Assembly (NCBI GenBank): GCA_034401795.1 | Contig: CM067366.1 | Location: 70,052,514 to 70,116,513, forward strand | Source: Chaetoderma sp. LZ-2023a | Lineage: Eukaryota > Mollusca > Caudofoveata > Chaetodermatida > Chaetodermatidae | Direction of reading: 5' to 3' | DNA length: 64,000 bases | Part shown: positions 1 through 10,013 of the stretch, in pieces | Numbering within the stretch: the stretch's first letter is position 1 | Layout: every line of letters begins with the position of its first letter | Made by a program: the position numbers and the translations under genes | The notes under the pieces: model-generated | Databases searched by the model: none | What the model was told of the DNA's origin: nothing | The model's input: the letters and a program-made list of their open reading frames with translations, nothing else

Positions 1-1080
1 TTCAAGTGGTTCGCGGGTGGAAACTATGTTATTGGATGACTAAGCTACAGTTAGAAAATTTGTAGAGCATTCGCTAAAAATACTACTCAATAGTTAGTCA
101 TTTTACCGTTTTCACATCTTGGAAACGACGAGCCGGTGATACATTCTGAAAGATGAAGGACATAATTAGACTGTTACCCAGACTCCATTTCGGAGACCAG
201 TCAAAAGAGAAGTGCCATGCAAATGTACATGTATATAATAGAGAGACTAGTTCCTGAATCCTGATAGCCTACTGTACGTTTACACACGCCTAGGTGGAAT
301 TTATTTACAAATGTCCTAATACTGTCACGTGGTACAAATCTGCTTATCATATACGTGTGCATATGCATAGTAAATAAAATTTATTGATCCAATTATTTAG
401 ATACATATGTAATCAAACTCGGCCGTATTAGACTATTTACTAGCATACATTTTCCTCGAAAAAGGAAATCTGACATATTTTAAATATAGATCATAAGCGC
501 GATTTGGAAAGACTTGGCTTAAAACTGTATAAGTTGTGAGCTGTAAAAGTTGGTTTCCAGTGCTAGTAGTGTATATCGACCTGCGTTGAGTGTTACTTAT
601 ATGGTCCAACATGCGTCGAGTCAGCTCCTGAACATTCACTAGAAATTACTCTTGATCACTCGAGCGATTAGACAAATTCGATCCCAACTTACGTTGGCAG
701 GTTAGATCAATTCCCAGTTTAGAGTCCCGGATGTGCATTCAGAATTCGTAATAGACATAGATATCAGAAACACTAGATCGCTTATGATATGCTTTCAAGT
801 GTGTATCATAGAATTTAATAGCTAGCAGATTACAATTTCTGAACGTATGTAGCAACATTCTCGCGATATACAAAAGAATCCTCTTCCACAACCCATACTG
901 TGATATGTTTCAAATTTTATTTCACAAATGGATAAAATTAATGCAAAATTATACAATCAGTCTTTTATATTATGATATATCATTAAAAAATAATTTTAAA
1001 ACCGGATTTTTAAAAATATGCGGTTATATGTTTGTCAAATTATGTCACTGGTTTTTGAACCAACATGTTTAAAAATCTGG
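1..1080. other. No gene recognised; AT-rich flank
   Basis: No reading frame here resembles a protein family on either strand; the short frames are broken and low in information. The stretch around 900-1,020 is strongly AT-rich. It may be decayed repeat or intergenic DNA. Confidence 0.5.
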
Positions 1081-1329
1081 GGACGGTTCAAAGTCCATAT
1101 AACCACACAGCCCTCCCCATAGATTCACAGGCACGTCCCTCTCCATGACAGAGATAAGGGACTTAATGACATTCACAGACATCTTACAGCTGAATGGTCA
1201 GGGTCAAGTTCGACTTCTAGCCATAGTTAGCATGAAAATGGGCTTAGTAATACTGATTCTGAAGAAAGGGAAAGATGGTACTGATCCATTATTACTGGCA
1301 AAAAATTCCAGGAGAGTAGTCGGGTCCAG

Positions 1330-1545
1330 CTTTTTAGCATTCTGTCAATGCGCCATTGACTTGTGATATGTGTCTTATATGTTAATGTACAAATGTTTTG
1401 TGATATGTGTAAGGAGTTCATCGCTCTATAGGCCATGCATTTAATGGACTGCCAGTTTATAGTTTATTTATATGTATAAAAATTCAGGAAATAAAGTAAC
1501 TAATTGAATTTGAATCTAATTGAATTTGAATTTGATTTTGATTTG
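1330..1545 (+). repeat. LINE 3' tail fragment ending in a TTGAATTTGAA-type microsatellite
   Basis: The stretch is clearly alignable to 37,235-37,342 continued at 38,430-38,518: both carry 'aatgtgtgtaaggagt', 'ataggccatgc', 'ggactgcc' and an 'aaataaagyaac' motif followed by a (TTGAAYTTGAA)n tail. A simple tandem tail after an AATAAA-like signal is typical of LINE 3' ends. No coding sequence is attached, so this is a 5'-truncated insertion of the LINE family represented at 35-38.5 kb. Confidence 0.65.
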
Positions 1546-1549
1546 ATCC

Positions 1550-1885
1550 TAATAATTATAGAGGAATTATGGTCCTGCCAATGGTAGGTATGGTTCTTGA
1601 AAAGCTTGTCCTATCACGAATAAAGAGTATTGCATCAACATGGACAGCGGAGAAGATTTAAAGAAAAAAGCTCTTCAACTCTTGCAGCACTATTAGACAT
1701 CAAGGGGTAGCTGAAACCATGGCCACAGAGCCAGAGGTTCTGCCCCAGCTAACCATAGACTGCACCAATGTCGTAGCAGCAAGCGGAGAGCACTCCTCCA
1801 ACACAGAAGACGAGCTGATATGAAGAGCCGAAGCGTGCATCCACGAGTACCTGTATAAAGTTCATCTCCGACGATAATTATTGGC
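1550..1885 (+). pseudogene. LINE reverse transcriptase remnant, internally deleted
   Basis: The start translates to a YRGIMVLPMVGMVLEKL-like stretch, the RT segment that in the neighbouring element reads SYRGITILMVLEKIIEK (about 2,640). After an in-frame stop the sequence resembles the extreme C-terminus of the same family: QLTIDCTNVV and HEYLYKVH match QLTIDRSGVL and HDYLYKIY near 4,300-4,410. The catalytic core between them is missing. It is a dead, internally deleted relative of the next element. Confidence 0.6.
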
Positions 1886-2087
1886 CAAGACTACTCTGCA
1901 CTGCTGTGAGGAACCATGGTCCCGCTTATTTAACACCCTCGAGGGTGATTACATGTATATACTGAAGCGCCTTGAGATGATACATGTTACCCATACTCAG
2001 TGACTCAATATAAATCCCTATGAATGTGCGCTGAATTCAAAACAGAGTTTTATAATAGATTCAAGATTCAAGAAGTGATAGCTTAGC

Positions 2088-2156
2088 GGAGAGATGGCGA
2101 GACAGATGGATGCACAGACAGAGGGATGGACAGATACAACGATGGACGGATGTACG
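2088..2156. repeat. GACA/GATG-rich low-complexity tract
   Basis: Imperfect repeats of GACAGAYGGATG sit just upstream of the first recognisable codons of the following LINE. They could be part of its 5' junction. Confidence 0.6.
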
Positions 2157-4440
2157 TGATGCAAGTGATAGGCAGCTGTTTTACAAACTGATAGACAAGT
2201 AGAGGAGCTCTGCTAGAACAGCAATGAAAGAACTGATTGTCTCAGGAAAAAGATTGGCTGATCCAAAGGATATTTGTGATGGGTGAGGTATGTACTTCCA
2301 TCAGTTGGCAAACCCCAAAGACAGTACAGAGTTTGATGACGACCATAAGAAAATGATAGAGTATGATAATATTATCACTACACATAAGTTAGAGGGGTGT
2401 ATAGCCCAAACAGTCACAGAGAAAGAGGTCGCAGATGCCATCAGGACCCTCAATAAAGGGAAGGCTGTGGATGCTATGGGGCTTATGGCTGAACATCTCC
2501 AGATAGCGGCTGAGACGGTTACCTCATTTGTCACAGAGCTTGTAAATTACATCTTCCAAACAAGCAGCATCCCAGATGTTATCATGGAAGGAAGAATAAC
2601 ACCGGTATTGAAGAAGGAAAAATCTCCTGTCCTTCCAGGCAGTTATAGAGGTATCACAATTTTGATGGTCCTAGAGAAGATTATTGAGAAGATCTGGCTG
2701 GCTATGGCACAACCAACATTAGATGCTCATCAGTATGGACTGCAAAGAGGCGTTAGAAAAAGAATCTCATGCACAAATGCGCCACTCCTTGTTACAGAAG
2801 CAATAAATGAGGCCATTGAAGATAAGAACCCAATCTACCCTGTTTCACTCGATGCAGAAAAGGCTTTCGATGTTGTGTGGATGCAAGGATTACTGCACAA
2901 GATGCATCAGATAGGCCTAGACGGTGCACTTTGGAATCTCCTAACAGGACTATATGAAAAACCCAAGTCATGTGTGAAATGGGAAGGGCACATATCAAAC
3001 GCATTTGAACTGAACCAAGGCATTAGACAAGGTGGTATTATTTCAACACACTGCTACCTGCAGTTCATCACCCCATGGCTGTTGGAAATTGAAGAGACAG
3101 GATATGGAGCTAAGATTGGCTGTATTGATGTGGCAGCACCGACCTGTGCAGATGATGTGTTATACATAGCTAACAATCCTCTACAGATGCTGATTCTGCT
3201 GAACATACACAACCAAGGAGAGATTATGGCATAACGCAAACAAGTGCAAGCCTTGTACCTACATGCAGCATAAAGAGTGAGACCACGCCAACATTTAAAC
3301 TAGGTGGAGAGGACGTTAAAACACAGGAGAAACGGCTGCACCTCGGAACTACTAGGCTTGCAAATGGCAAGATTGATATCGCACCTCTACTAAATAGTGC
3401 AAATTGCGCCATGTATGCCCTTATGGGGGGGGGGGGGCGGCCTTCATGGCAAGCATGGGCTTAACCCAATACTAATTTATAAGATATGGACACTTTATAT
3501 AAGCCCGAGACTCACATATGGCCTAGAAGCATGCTGTCCAAGACCAAATGACATCCAACAACTGGAAAAGCTCCAGAGATTGAAGTTAAAGCACATCCAA
3601 TCACTCCCACCGAGATGTCCAGACATTGCAGTATGTGCATTGTTGGGTGTTGAACCAGTCGAGGCGACCATTGATAAGAAAGTCCTTTCACTCTGAGGAA
3701 ATACATGCAGGAGTCCAGACACTAAAGAGCATCAGCTGGAAAAACAACAAGTAGCAGTCAAGGCACTTGGAGCTATTAACTGGTTTTCACTCGTAAAAAG
3801 GGTTCTCTGCAAATACGACTTGCCATCAGCGTGCGAATTGCTTGATACCCCAATCGGAAAGTCAAAGTGGAAGTTAATGGTGAGGAAGGCTATAGAAAGC
3901 TATTGGACAGTAAGATGGCATACAGAAGTCAACGAGAGAACGTCATTGAAGTACTTAAACCCAAAAGTGGTACAAATGGGTCAAGCACACCACGTGTGGG
4001 AAACAGTGCACTCTAACATCAGGGAGGTTGAGAAAGTAGCAGGGAAGACCAAGCTGCTAACAGGGACATATATCCTACAGAGCAATCGGGCAAGGCTTAA
4101 TAAATACAAGGTGGATCCTACATGTCCGATGTGTCAAGATGAGCCTGAAGTCCGATGCCATCTAATAACAAAGTGCTCTGCCTATGCCGACCAACTTCAG
4201 ATGTATGTATTGAGACTCACAAAGATGTTGACTGCTGTGATTGATTCTGATATGACACGGAAATGGATAGATGAACCAGTGATGCTGACACAGCTAACGA
4301 TTGACCGCTCAGGAGTCCTAGCTGAGAGATGCAAAGCTAACACCCTATCTGAAATGATGCAAGGGGTCGCGAGCTGCAGCCATGACTATCTGTACAAAAT
4401 ATACACCAAACGTTGCTGGCTGATGGATGTGCGACCATAA
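2157..4440 (+). pseudogene. LINE (non-LTR) ORF2 relic: reverse transcriptase and C-terminal zinc knuckle
   Basis: This encodes the retrotransposon polymerase that copies its own RNA into DNA. The first part, from about 2,160, reads through a stop into a 314-codon frame (2,290-3,234). That frame has RT motifs in order: NKGKAVDAMGLMAEHL, SYRGITI, SLDAEKAFDVVW (motif A), GIRQGGIIST and CADDVLYIAN (motif C, with ADD in place of the usual F/YADD). A poly-G tract at about 3,426-3,437 lies near a frame change into 3,397-3,696. The last part (3,820-4,440) carries CPMC...H...C, a C-x2-C-x8-H-x4-C knuckle typical of LINE C-termini. No endonuclease domain is seen. Frameshifts and stops make it non-functional. 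The clade is not certain. Confidence 0.85.
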
Positions 4441-4486
4441 GATCAATCTGTCTCCTAGTTATTTCCAGCACATACAGGAATGGCAG

Positions 4487-4517
<31 letters not shown>
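4487..4517. repeat. (ATC)n microsatellite
   Basis: About ten uninterrupted ATC units directly follow the C-terminal end of the preceding LINE, and could be its tail. Confidence 0.95.
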
Positions 4518-4571
4518 ATTTCGACTCTTGAGGCCTGTGAAGGCCTTTTGTCAGTCTTAACAGTTTATGGT

Positions 4572-5700
4572 CTACGCAGGGAATTTTTTCCTTCTGGTTA
4601 TGGCAGGAATAGGGGTTTCAGTATATAGTTTGAGAATGTGCAATCTGTCTTCATAAGGTATGTCGGGCATTCCCGGCTGGAGTTTTGTGGCACGTCGTTG
4701 AACATTTTCAATCATGGTTATGTCCTTGCTGTAGTGGGGAGACCAGATTGGGTTTGTGTATTCGAGGAAGGGTCTAACTCGTGACTTAAATAGAAGAGAA
4801 AAGATTTTACAATCTAAGTACTTGAATGTGCGTCTGGTTATTCCTACCATTTGGTTGTCCTTGACCATTTTCTCGATGTGTTGTCGATCTTAGGAATGTA
4901 CTTATCAAGGCCTTCAAGGATTCTGAGGTTTAATAATTCCCAACTTTCTTCTGTTGTTCTGTCTGCCAGCTCTAGCTCCCACGAGTGCTGTGATAGGTAG
5001 GTACTGAAGCCTGAGTAGTCCCCCTTATCCCACTGATACGACTCCTTGTGCTTTGCTTTGTCCTCATAGTTACAGCTAATTTTGAAATTTATTTGTGTAC
5101 GGTGACTGTAACCAATGTGGTTTTATGTTGATATATCTTCAATCATCTCCCTTTCATTGGACAGGATGAGGTCAAGTGTGTTTGGGTTGTCTTAGCCTCT
5201 GAAGTGAGTCGAAAATGTCACATGTTGGTGGAGGTAACTATCTCTAATGGTTTCAATGAATTTTTTAGCATTATGGTTTGGCCCCGCATTGCTCAGGCCA
5301 TCGACCCAATTTATTTCTGGGTGATTCAAGTCACCCATAATAACAATGTGACCGTCCTTGGTGTCTGATGCCTCGAGAAGTAGTTCGTGTAGAAGGGTAG
5401 TGTTTGCATCTGTGTTGTTGGGTGATCTGTAGATGCATCCAATAAGCAGACTGTCACCTTTATAACGGTTAATGTTGCACCAAGTTGAGTCAGTATATCT
5501 TTTATCACTGCCTAGGTGCACTTCTGAAGCCCGTAGTTCTTTTTAGTGTATAGAATGTCTCCTCTTTCAAGGGTGTCAATTTTGTACCAGCAGTCATTTC
5601 CAGTAATATTTAACGCTTCTTGCTGTATGCTGAGAGAATAATTTTTTAGCTTAATTTCTGTAAGACCAATTATATCAGGTCGGGCCTACACTACACTAAT
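4572..5700 (-). pseudogene. CR1-like LINE ORF2 relic, RT core deleted
   Basis: Read on the minus strand. 5,521-4,880 holds the apurinic-type endonuclease domain: LIGCIYRSPNN, IVIMGDLNHPEINW and RDSYLHQHVTF. It continues into the spacer with a QWDKGDYSGF block that also occurs as KWDNGDYVTF in the copy at 20.8 kb. The frame then jumps to the C-terminal RT tail (4,868-4,572): LLFKSRVRPFLEYTNPIWSP and VQRRATKL. The RT fingers and palm, including the FADD box, are absent, so an internal deletion of roughly 1 kb is implied near 4,870-4,900. It is downstream of the ORF1 at 5,985-6,882 in the same orientation and is the 3' half of the same insertion. Confidence 0.85.
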
Positions 5701-5984
5701 TTGTAATTCTTCATGCTTGTTTAGTATAGAATCAATGTTTGTATACATACACTTAAGATTTAAGATTTTGTTGTGGTTTTCAGAGAGAGGTGCACTTTGT
5801 CTGGAGTATTTACAGAGTTGTCTGGTGTCTGTGTGCTTATACCAGAGGCTAGTTTATTGTTGCTGCATTTATCATAGCTATTGCTGGTGGTGGTGTTGAT
5901 TTCACCAGTTTGACCGGATGATCCATTGGTGGCTTTTGTCTCCTTGTTGATTTAGAATATTGTTTCGTTCGTCTCTCAGTGTCC

Positions 5985-6882
5985 TTATTTTTTCCGTTCG
6001 TCTCGCTGTTGGGGTATCAGGTCCAGTGCTATAAAGATCTTGTCGAGGTTTGCTGCTGCTGTGCGCAGGAGCTTTCCATTTTTTAAGATTGATTTTCTTT
6101 CAGAGCTTTGGGGTATCAGCACTCTTATGGAATGGTTTTTTGTCCCTTCTTTAGGAATGGCACCGAGGCGACGTATGACCTTTATTTTTCTGATGTCTGT
6201 ATGGAGGTGTTCGGCACAGACCTTTTTCACTGTAAGTGAATCCGCATTTTTCATTTCTGTTATTGATGATTCTGCACTCTCAGGCAGATTAAAAAACGCC
6301 AAGTACTCTGTATGCTCCTGACGATCAGTGATTTCCTGAATCAATGTCTCTGGCTCGATGGAATTGCTTGGAGGGGCTTGGCTGTGCCTTTCCTCTAGTT
6401 TATCTACTTTGAGACTAATTGGATCTACCGTTGCTTCCAGGGTATGGTGTTTGTTTCCCAGGCTATCTAGATTGGTCTCCATCTTGTCTTGTCTGCTAAT
6501 AAGGATCTGGATCTGGTTTATTATCTTTTTCGACCCCCACCCCATTTGTAATGGTTGCAGAACCAGTTTATGTGTTCGTTTTCATCGCTGTTGAGCACAG
6601 TGTAGAGGGCATCTGAAATGTGTTGAGAATCTTTATGGTACCACCACCCGCAAATGTCACATTCTACAGCCTTATCATCGTCTGTGACCATGTTGTCACA
6701 GTCAGGGCAGGTTTGATTTACAGCTGAAGGTTCCATAGGTCTTTGCTTGCTTTTGTCTTCATAAGTGGGCGATGTGGGTCGTTTTTTACACAGCTAAGGC
6801 ATAACCAGCGGTCTCATTGTTTGGTGGTTGCATTAGATTTTAGGCAGTCAGGACATTTCATTGTAGGTTGATATTTTGCCAT
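5985..6882 (-). pseudogene. CR1-like LINE ORF1 relic: zinc ribbon, PHD finger, coiled coil
   Basis: The minus strand opens at an ATG at 6,882. A C-x2-C (KCPDCLK) and C-x2-C (CLSC) pair suggests a small zinc ribbon, interrupted by a TGA. Next, 6,736-6,521 encodes CPDCDN, ECDICGWWYHKDSQ and NWFC, a PHD-type finger. A frame change in a C/G homopolymer near 6,535-6,545 leads to 186 codons with heptad-like spacing (IQILISRQDKMETNLDSLG) and a basic NGKLLR region. CR1-group ORF1 proteins bind element RNA as chaperones and often carry PHD fingers. The same order recurs at 23.2-24.3 kb. Stops and the frameshift make this copy dead. Confidence 0.8.
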
Positions 6883-6889
6883 GGGGAAC

Positions 6890-7290
6890 ACATTTACGAT
6901 AGGGCAGTCCCTACCACCAGGTATTTGAAGAAGTTTAGGTAACAAGGCAGTGATGTGTTGTCGTGCAGACTTTCGTACTTGCAGCAGTGCCTGGAGGAAA
7001 TGGGGATAGCTTGAACTTTATGTTGCCAGTTTGCCGTCTTTTGTATTTACAATAGGCAGTCCCTACTAGGGATACATGATATACTTCTAGGTATTATGGT
7101 AATGCTGCGTCTGCTTGCAGGTTATATACTTACAATAGGGCAGTCCCTACCAGATTACCTGGAGATACACGATTTACATTTATGCATCAAAAAAGATAAT
7201 TGGCCTACAGACGCAGTAGGATTATTTACTTCTATTGTTTGAATAAATTACGATAATTTCAGATCATACACACAAAAAAGTTATTTTGGC
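6890..7290 (-). repeat. CR1 upstream tandem monomers, left part of a split array
   Basis: Three copies of a core close to AGGGCAGTCCCTACCAG occur at about 6,900, 7,050 and 7,137. The last unit ends 'cagatcatacac...gttattttggc', which also ends the units at 18,060-18,100. The array lies immediately 5' of the minus-strand ORF1, so it probably forms the LINE 5' untranslated region or promoter. It resumes at 17,936 after the SINE/transposon nest. Confidence 0.6.
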
Positions 7291-7291
7291 T

Positions 7292-7292
7292 C

Positions 7293-7334
<42 letters not shown>

Positions 7335-7338
7335 TATG
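7292..7338. repeat. (TA)n microsatellite
   Basis: An alternating TA tract broken by two TATG interruptions borders the first SINE copy. A shorter TA tract borders the far end of the second copy at 17,920-17,934. Confidence 0.95.
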
Positions 7339-7340
7339 TA

Positions 7341-7683
7341 TGTATTTTTATTTTATTGACGCACTGGCAACGTGCGGCTTCAACTTCCATGTTCTAACTT
7401 AGCCGACAGTCATGCACCCATTAGTTTAATTTGTTGATCACCATCTCCCGGTCGGGAGATTGAACCACCATTCTGCAACCCCGCATAGCATCAGCAACCA
7501 GACATCTTTCCACTGGACCACCTCGCCAAGACTAAAAGTCTAGGTTTGGCCGACCAGTTTTCACATGTCTGATATACTGACACACTGACGATTAATATGG
7601 GACTATCTATGGATGCATCTGCCACGATTCAATCCTAGGCGTTTTACGCCTATTGTACTCTGACTCCAGCACGGCTCTGGCAG
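7341..7683 (-). repeat. tRNA-derived SINE, copy 1 (complete)
   Basis: This 343-bp unit recurs immediately downstream. On the minus strand it has a pol III-type A box TGGTCCAGTGG (7,520-7,510) and, about 45 bp further, a B box (GGTTCAATC in this copy, GGTTCGATCC in copy 2). The minus-strand 3' end is A-rich (TCAATAAAATAAAAATACA). About 160 bp precede the A box and contain a perfect short hairpin (AGGCGTAAAACGCCT). SINEs are non-coding and moved by LINE machinery. The family name is unknown to me. This copy preserves the uninterrupted sequence at the site where copy 2 is broken. Confidence 0.75.
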
Positions 7684-7687
7684 TATA

Positions 7688-7911
7688 TGTATTTTTATTT
7701 TATTGACGCACTGACAACGTGCGGCTTCAATTTCCATGTGCTAACTTAGCCGACAGTCATGCACCCATTAGTTTAATTTGTTGATCACCATCTCCCGGTC
7801 AGGGGATCGAACCGCCATTCTGCAACTCGGCATAGCATCAGCAACCAGACATCTTTCCACTGGACAATCGCGCCAAGACTAAAAGTCTAGGTTTGGCCGA
7901 CCAGTTTTCAC
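7688..7911 (-). repeat. tRNA-derived SINE, copy 2, left part
   Basis: It matches copy 1 from its start up to GTTTTCAC, where the TIR transposon interrupts it. The remaining 119 bp are at 17,801-17,919, and both parts sum to 343 bp as in copy 1. Its B box on the minus strand (7,812-7,804) fits the pol III consensus GTTCGATCC exactly. Confidence 0.85.
7904..7911. repeat. Target-site duplication GTTTTCAC, left
   Basis: The identical 8 bp recurs at 17,793-17,800. The uninterrupted SINE copy has the motif once (7,557-7,564), as expected of an empty site. Confidence 0.9.
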
Positions 7912-8009
7912 CGGTCCAACGAATCACCCATAATGACCCATAACAACCCATAACGACCCATAACGAACCCATAACGACCCATAACGAACCCATAACGTCC
8001 CCATAACAA
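7912..8009 (+). repeat. Left terminal inverted repeat with 10-bp tandem units
   Basis: About eight units of CCCATAACGA, some with an extra base, follow the 18-bp outer end. The inverse array at 17,680-17,792 has a similar number of units. Such repeats could be multiple transposase binding sites. Confidence 0.9.
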
Positions 8010-8414
8010 CATATGAAAACTTACTTAGAACTACAGATTCGTTAATAGGTACACACAAACTGGTGACGTCATGCATTTTTGTGTAGTATATGTAAATATT
8101 TATAAACGTCACCCACACACACAGCCACGACAAAACAATCATCACAATCATAGACCCGTTGTAGATATCGGAGTGTACGTAGGGAGTCATGACCCTGCGC
8201 ACATCTTATATTTACGAGTATAAGACCTCAGTGAAATTACATGTTTGAACACCAGGTAAGCTAAAAGACTATGTCACCATGTAGGATTGAATGCATGAGC
8301 ATCTGAATGCATGAGCATCAACTATAGCATCTTATTATTTAGATATATATTATCAGCACTGGATGACTGGCAATGTATACGTCGGTTAATGCGCGGGTAC
8401 AATCCGCAGAAACT
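8010..8414. other. Non-coding sequence inside the transposon
   Basis: No coding frame is supported. A perfect palindromic CRE-type motif, TGACGTCA, sits at 8,064-8,071. A short direct repeat, GAATGCATGAGCATC, occurs twice near 8,290-8,320. The boundary between transposon sequence and the gypsy LTR region cannot be placed. Confidence 0.4.
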
Positions 8415-8703
8415 GAATCGAGTACGACCTTTGATGATTAGCACCAGTTTGGAATGTTGGAGTCAATTAAGGAAATAAATATGACAAACAGACTTAGTTA
8501 ATTACGTAGCGGTCTGTGGTTCCCACGAATTCTCTTGGCCAGATAAGTGGAGGCAGCTGTGAATCGAGTATAACTTTTGATGATTAGCACCAGTTTGAAA
8601 TGTTGGAGTCAATTAAGGAATTAGATATGACAAACGGACGTAGTTAATTACGTAGCGGTCTGTGTTCCCACGAATTCTCGTGGCCAGATAAGTGGAGGCA
8701 GCT
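8415..8703 (+). repeat. 146-bp tandem duplication, possible LTR enhancer
   Basis: Two copies begin at 8,415 and 8,561 and are about 90% identical by eye. Both contain ATGATTAGCACCAGTTT and CGTAGCGGTCTGTG. They lie about 400 bp upstream of a TATA box that precedes gypsy gag. Duplicated segments in this position are typical of U3 enhancers in LTRs. Confidence 0.7.
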
Positions 8704-9088
8704 AGGTGCAATGGTAACTAGTGTACCAATTAACTCTAGCATTCTACAAATTGTCGACTAATAGGTAATGGACAGGACATGGACATAGTGGCTTCCTGTA
8801 GGCACTAAATGGCACAACCGAAAGTTACTATCGAAAACGTAGCAATTAGAGGCAAGCTAATTCACCAATAGGCCTTGCTATCAAATAAGCATCCGTCATT
8901 TGTGGCAAGTCATTCATCAGAAATGACGTGCTAATCCAACAGGAATCCCAAACGCGCTAGGTAAAAGGCGTCCTCCCCAGTCAGGAGGATCGGGGTTTTG
9001 ATGGGTCAAAATGATGTCATAATCCAATGAGAATCAGAGCAACCTCCGGCGGTACGAAACCAAGATAGAGAGAGAATAGAAACGAAAA

Positions 9089-9413
9089 TGGTATATAAAC
9101 GGGACTTTAACTTTAGTTCGGGTCCGGTCCGCCTCGCACCTTGTGAAACGCTCTTGCTGAATGGCTTTAAGTAGGCAAGAGCTAGTTTGAATAGTATAGC
9201 AAACCAGAGCAGCTGGGAGTAATGCTAGTTCATTGTGAGAGGTTAGCAAACATTGAATTAATCCGTCGTAAATACGTAAACTGGTAACAGTAAAAGTTAT
9301 CGACTTTGTAGATTTACTATACAGTTAAGTTAGCGAATCATAAATACCTAAACTGGTAACAGTAAAAGTTACCGACTTTGTAGGTTTACTATACAGTTAA
9401 GTTAGCGAATAAA
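9089..9413 (+). promoter_or_regulatory. Putative gypsy LTR promoter and polyadenylation signal
   Basis: A TATA box (GTATATAAAC, 9,091-9,100) is followed by a GC-richer start region. A 72-bp tandem duplication (9,270-9,412) follows, then AATAAA at 9,408-9,413. TATA box, short transcribed region and AATAAA in this order are what an LTR U3-R-U5 looks like. The LTR limits cannot be set because no second copy is found. Confidence 0.5.
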
Positions 9414-9782
9414 ACGATCACCTTGTGAAATTAATACAAGCAAAAGTTTGACACATAGTTTGTTGTTGACTCTGGAGACTACGGAAGATCACCGTAGCTT
9501 ACCTGCAAGTTCTAGTAGTCAGTCAGATCAGGCCCGGATATCAAATATAAGTATCGTTAAAGTTCATCTATAAACGAGGTGAGCTGATATCTATTTCTTT
9601 CGTTCTCGGTAAGGTAGGTTGTCGCAGCAACCTTACATACAAACCTTACCCAAAACGGAAGAGACTTCATAGTCAAGTATATCTCATAAAAACGTATACG
9701 TAGCATAGATACAGGATAGACATCAGAAATCTTCAGTGGCTTCACCAGCCAGGATCCGGAGTCAACCGTGAGTAACTAGTAT
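9414..9782 (+). other. Gypsy leader region, no gene
   Basis: This lies between the AATAAA and the first gag-frame ATG. It should hold the LTR end and the tRNA primer binding site. I could not identify a convincing TGG-starting primer site. No coding frame is supported. Confidence 0.4.
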
Positions 9783-10004
9783 ATGGCCCAACCAGAGACG
9801 CCACTCTCCAATTCAGCCGTCGTATTAAACGACGTAGCGGACCGTGTAAAGACGTTCCTAGACGCGGCTAAGTTGGCCGACAGCACCAGAATCACCCAGC
9901 ATCACGAGTATCGCACGGGTGCTGCCGTGAAGATAACTACAGAGGTAGTCTGCCCCGAGCAACCCCGTCTTCAAAGAATCATTATCAGTTTTCATTATCA
10001 ATAA
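9783..10004 (+). CDS. Short leader ORF upstream of gypsy gag, same frame
   Basis: This 73-codon frame starts at an ATG and stops at a TAA nine bases before the gag ATG, in the same frame as gag. It resembles no domain I know. It may be an N-terminal extension of gag separated by a point-mutation stop, or an upstream ORF. Its base composition resembles gag. Confidence 0.4.
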   Translation: MAQPETPLSNSAVVLNDVADRVKTFLDAAKLADSTRITQHHEYRTGAAVKITTEVVCPEQPRLQRIIISFHYQ

Positions 10005-10013
10005 AAACGCAGA

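Noticed and set aside
433-639. 68-codon minus-strand open frame
   Set aside because: No recognisable domain, no neighbouring coding signal, AT-rich region; chance frame.
1145-1366. 73-codon + strand frame with overlapping minus-strand frame
   Set aside because: No protein similarity seen; it overlaps the start of a LINE 3' tail, so it is probably untranslated LINE or random sequence.
2792-3004. Minus-strand frames within the first LINE
   Set aside because: They are shadows of the + strand reverse transcriptase.
7505-7535. A true tRNA gene
   Set aside because: A and B boxes are present, but the sequence between and around them does not fold into a standard cloverleaf and it is part of a 343-bp repeat; called a SINE.
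7924-8202. 92-codon minus-strand frame ending in repeated WVRYGSL units
   Set aside because: The repeats are the translation of the 10-bp TIR units; the frame is a by-product of the terminal repeat.
8228-9790. Exact limits of the gypsy 5' LTR and its primer binding site
   Set aside because: No second LTR is available for comparison and no convincing TGG-starting primer site was found; only the promoter-like core is reported.
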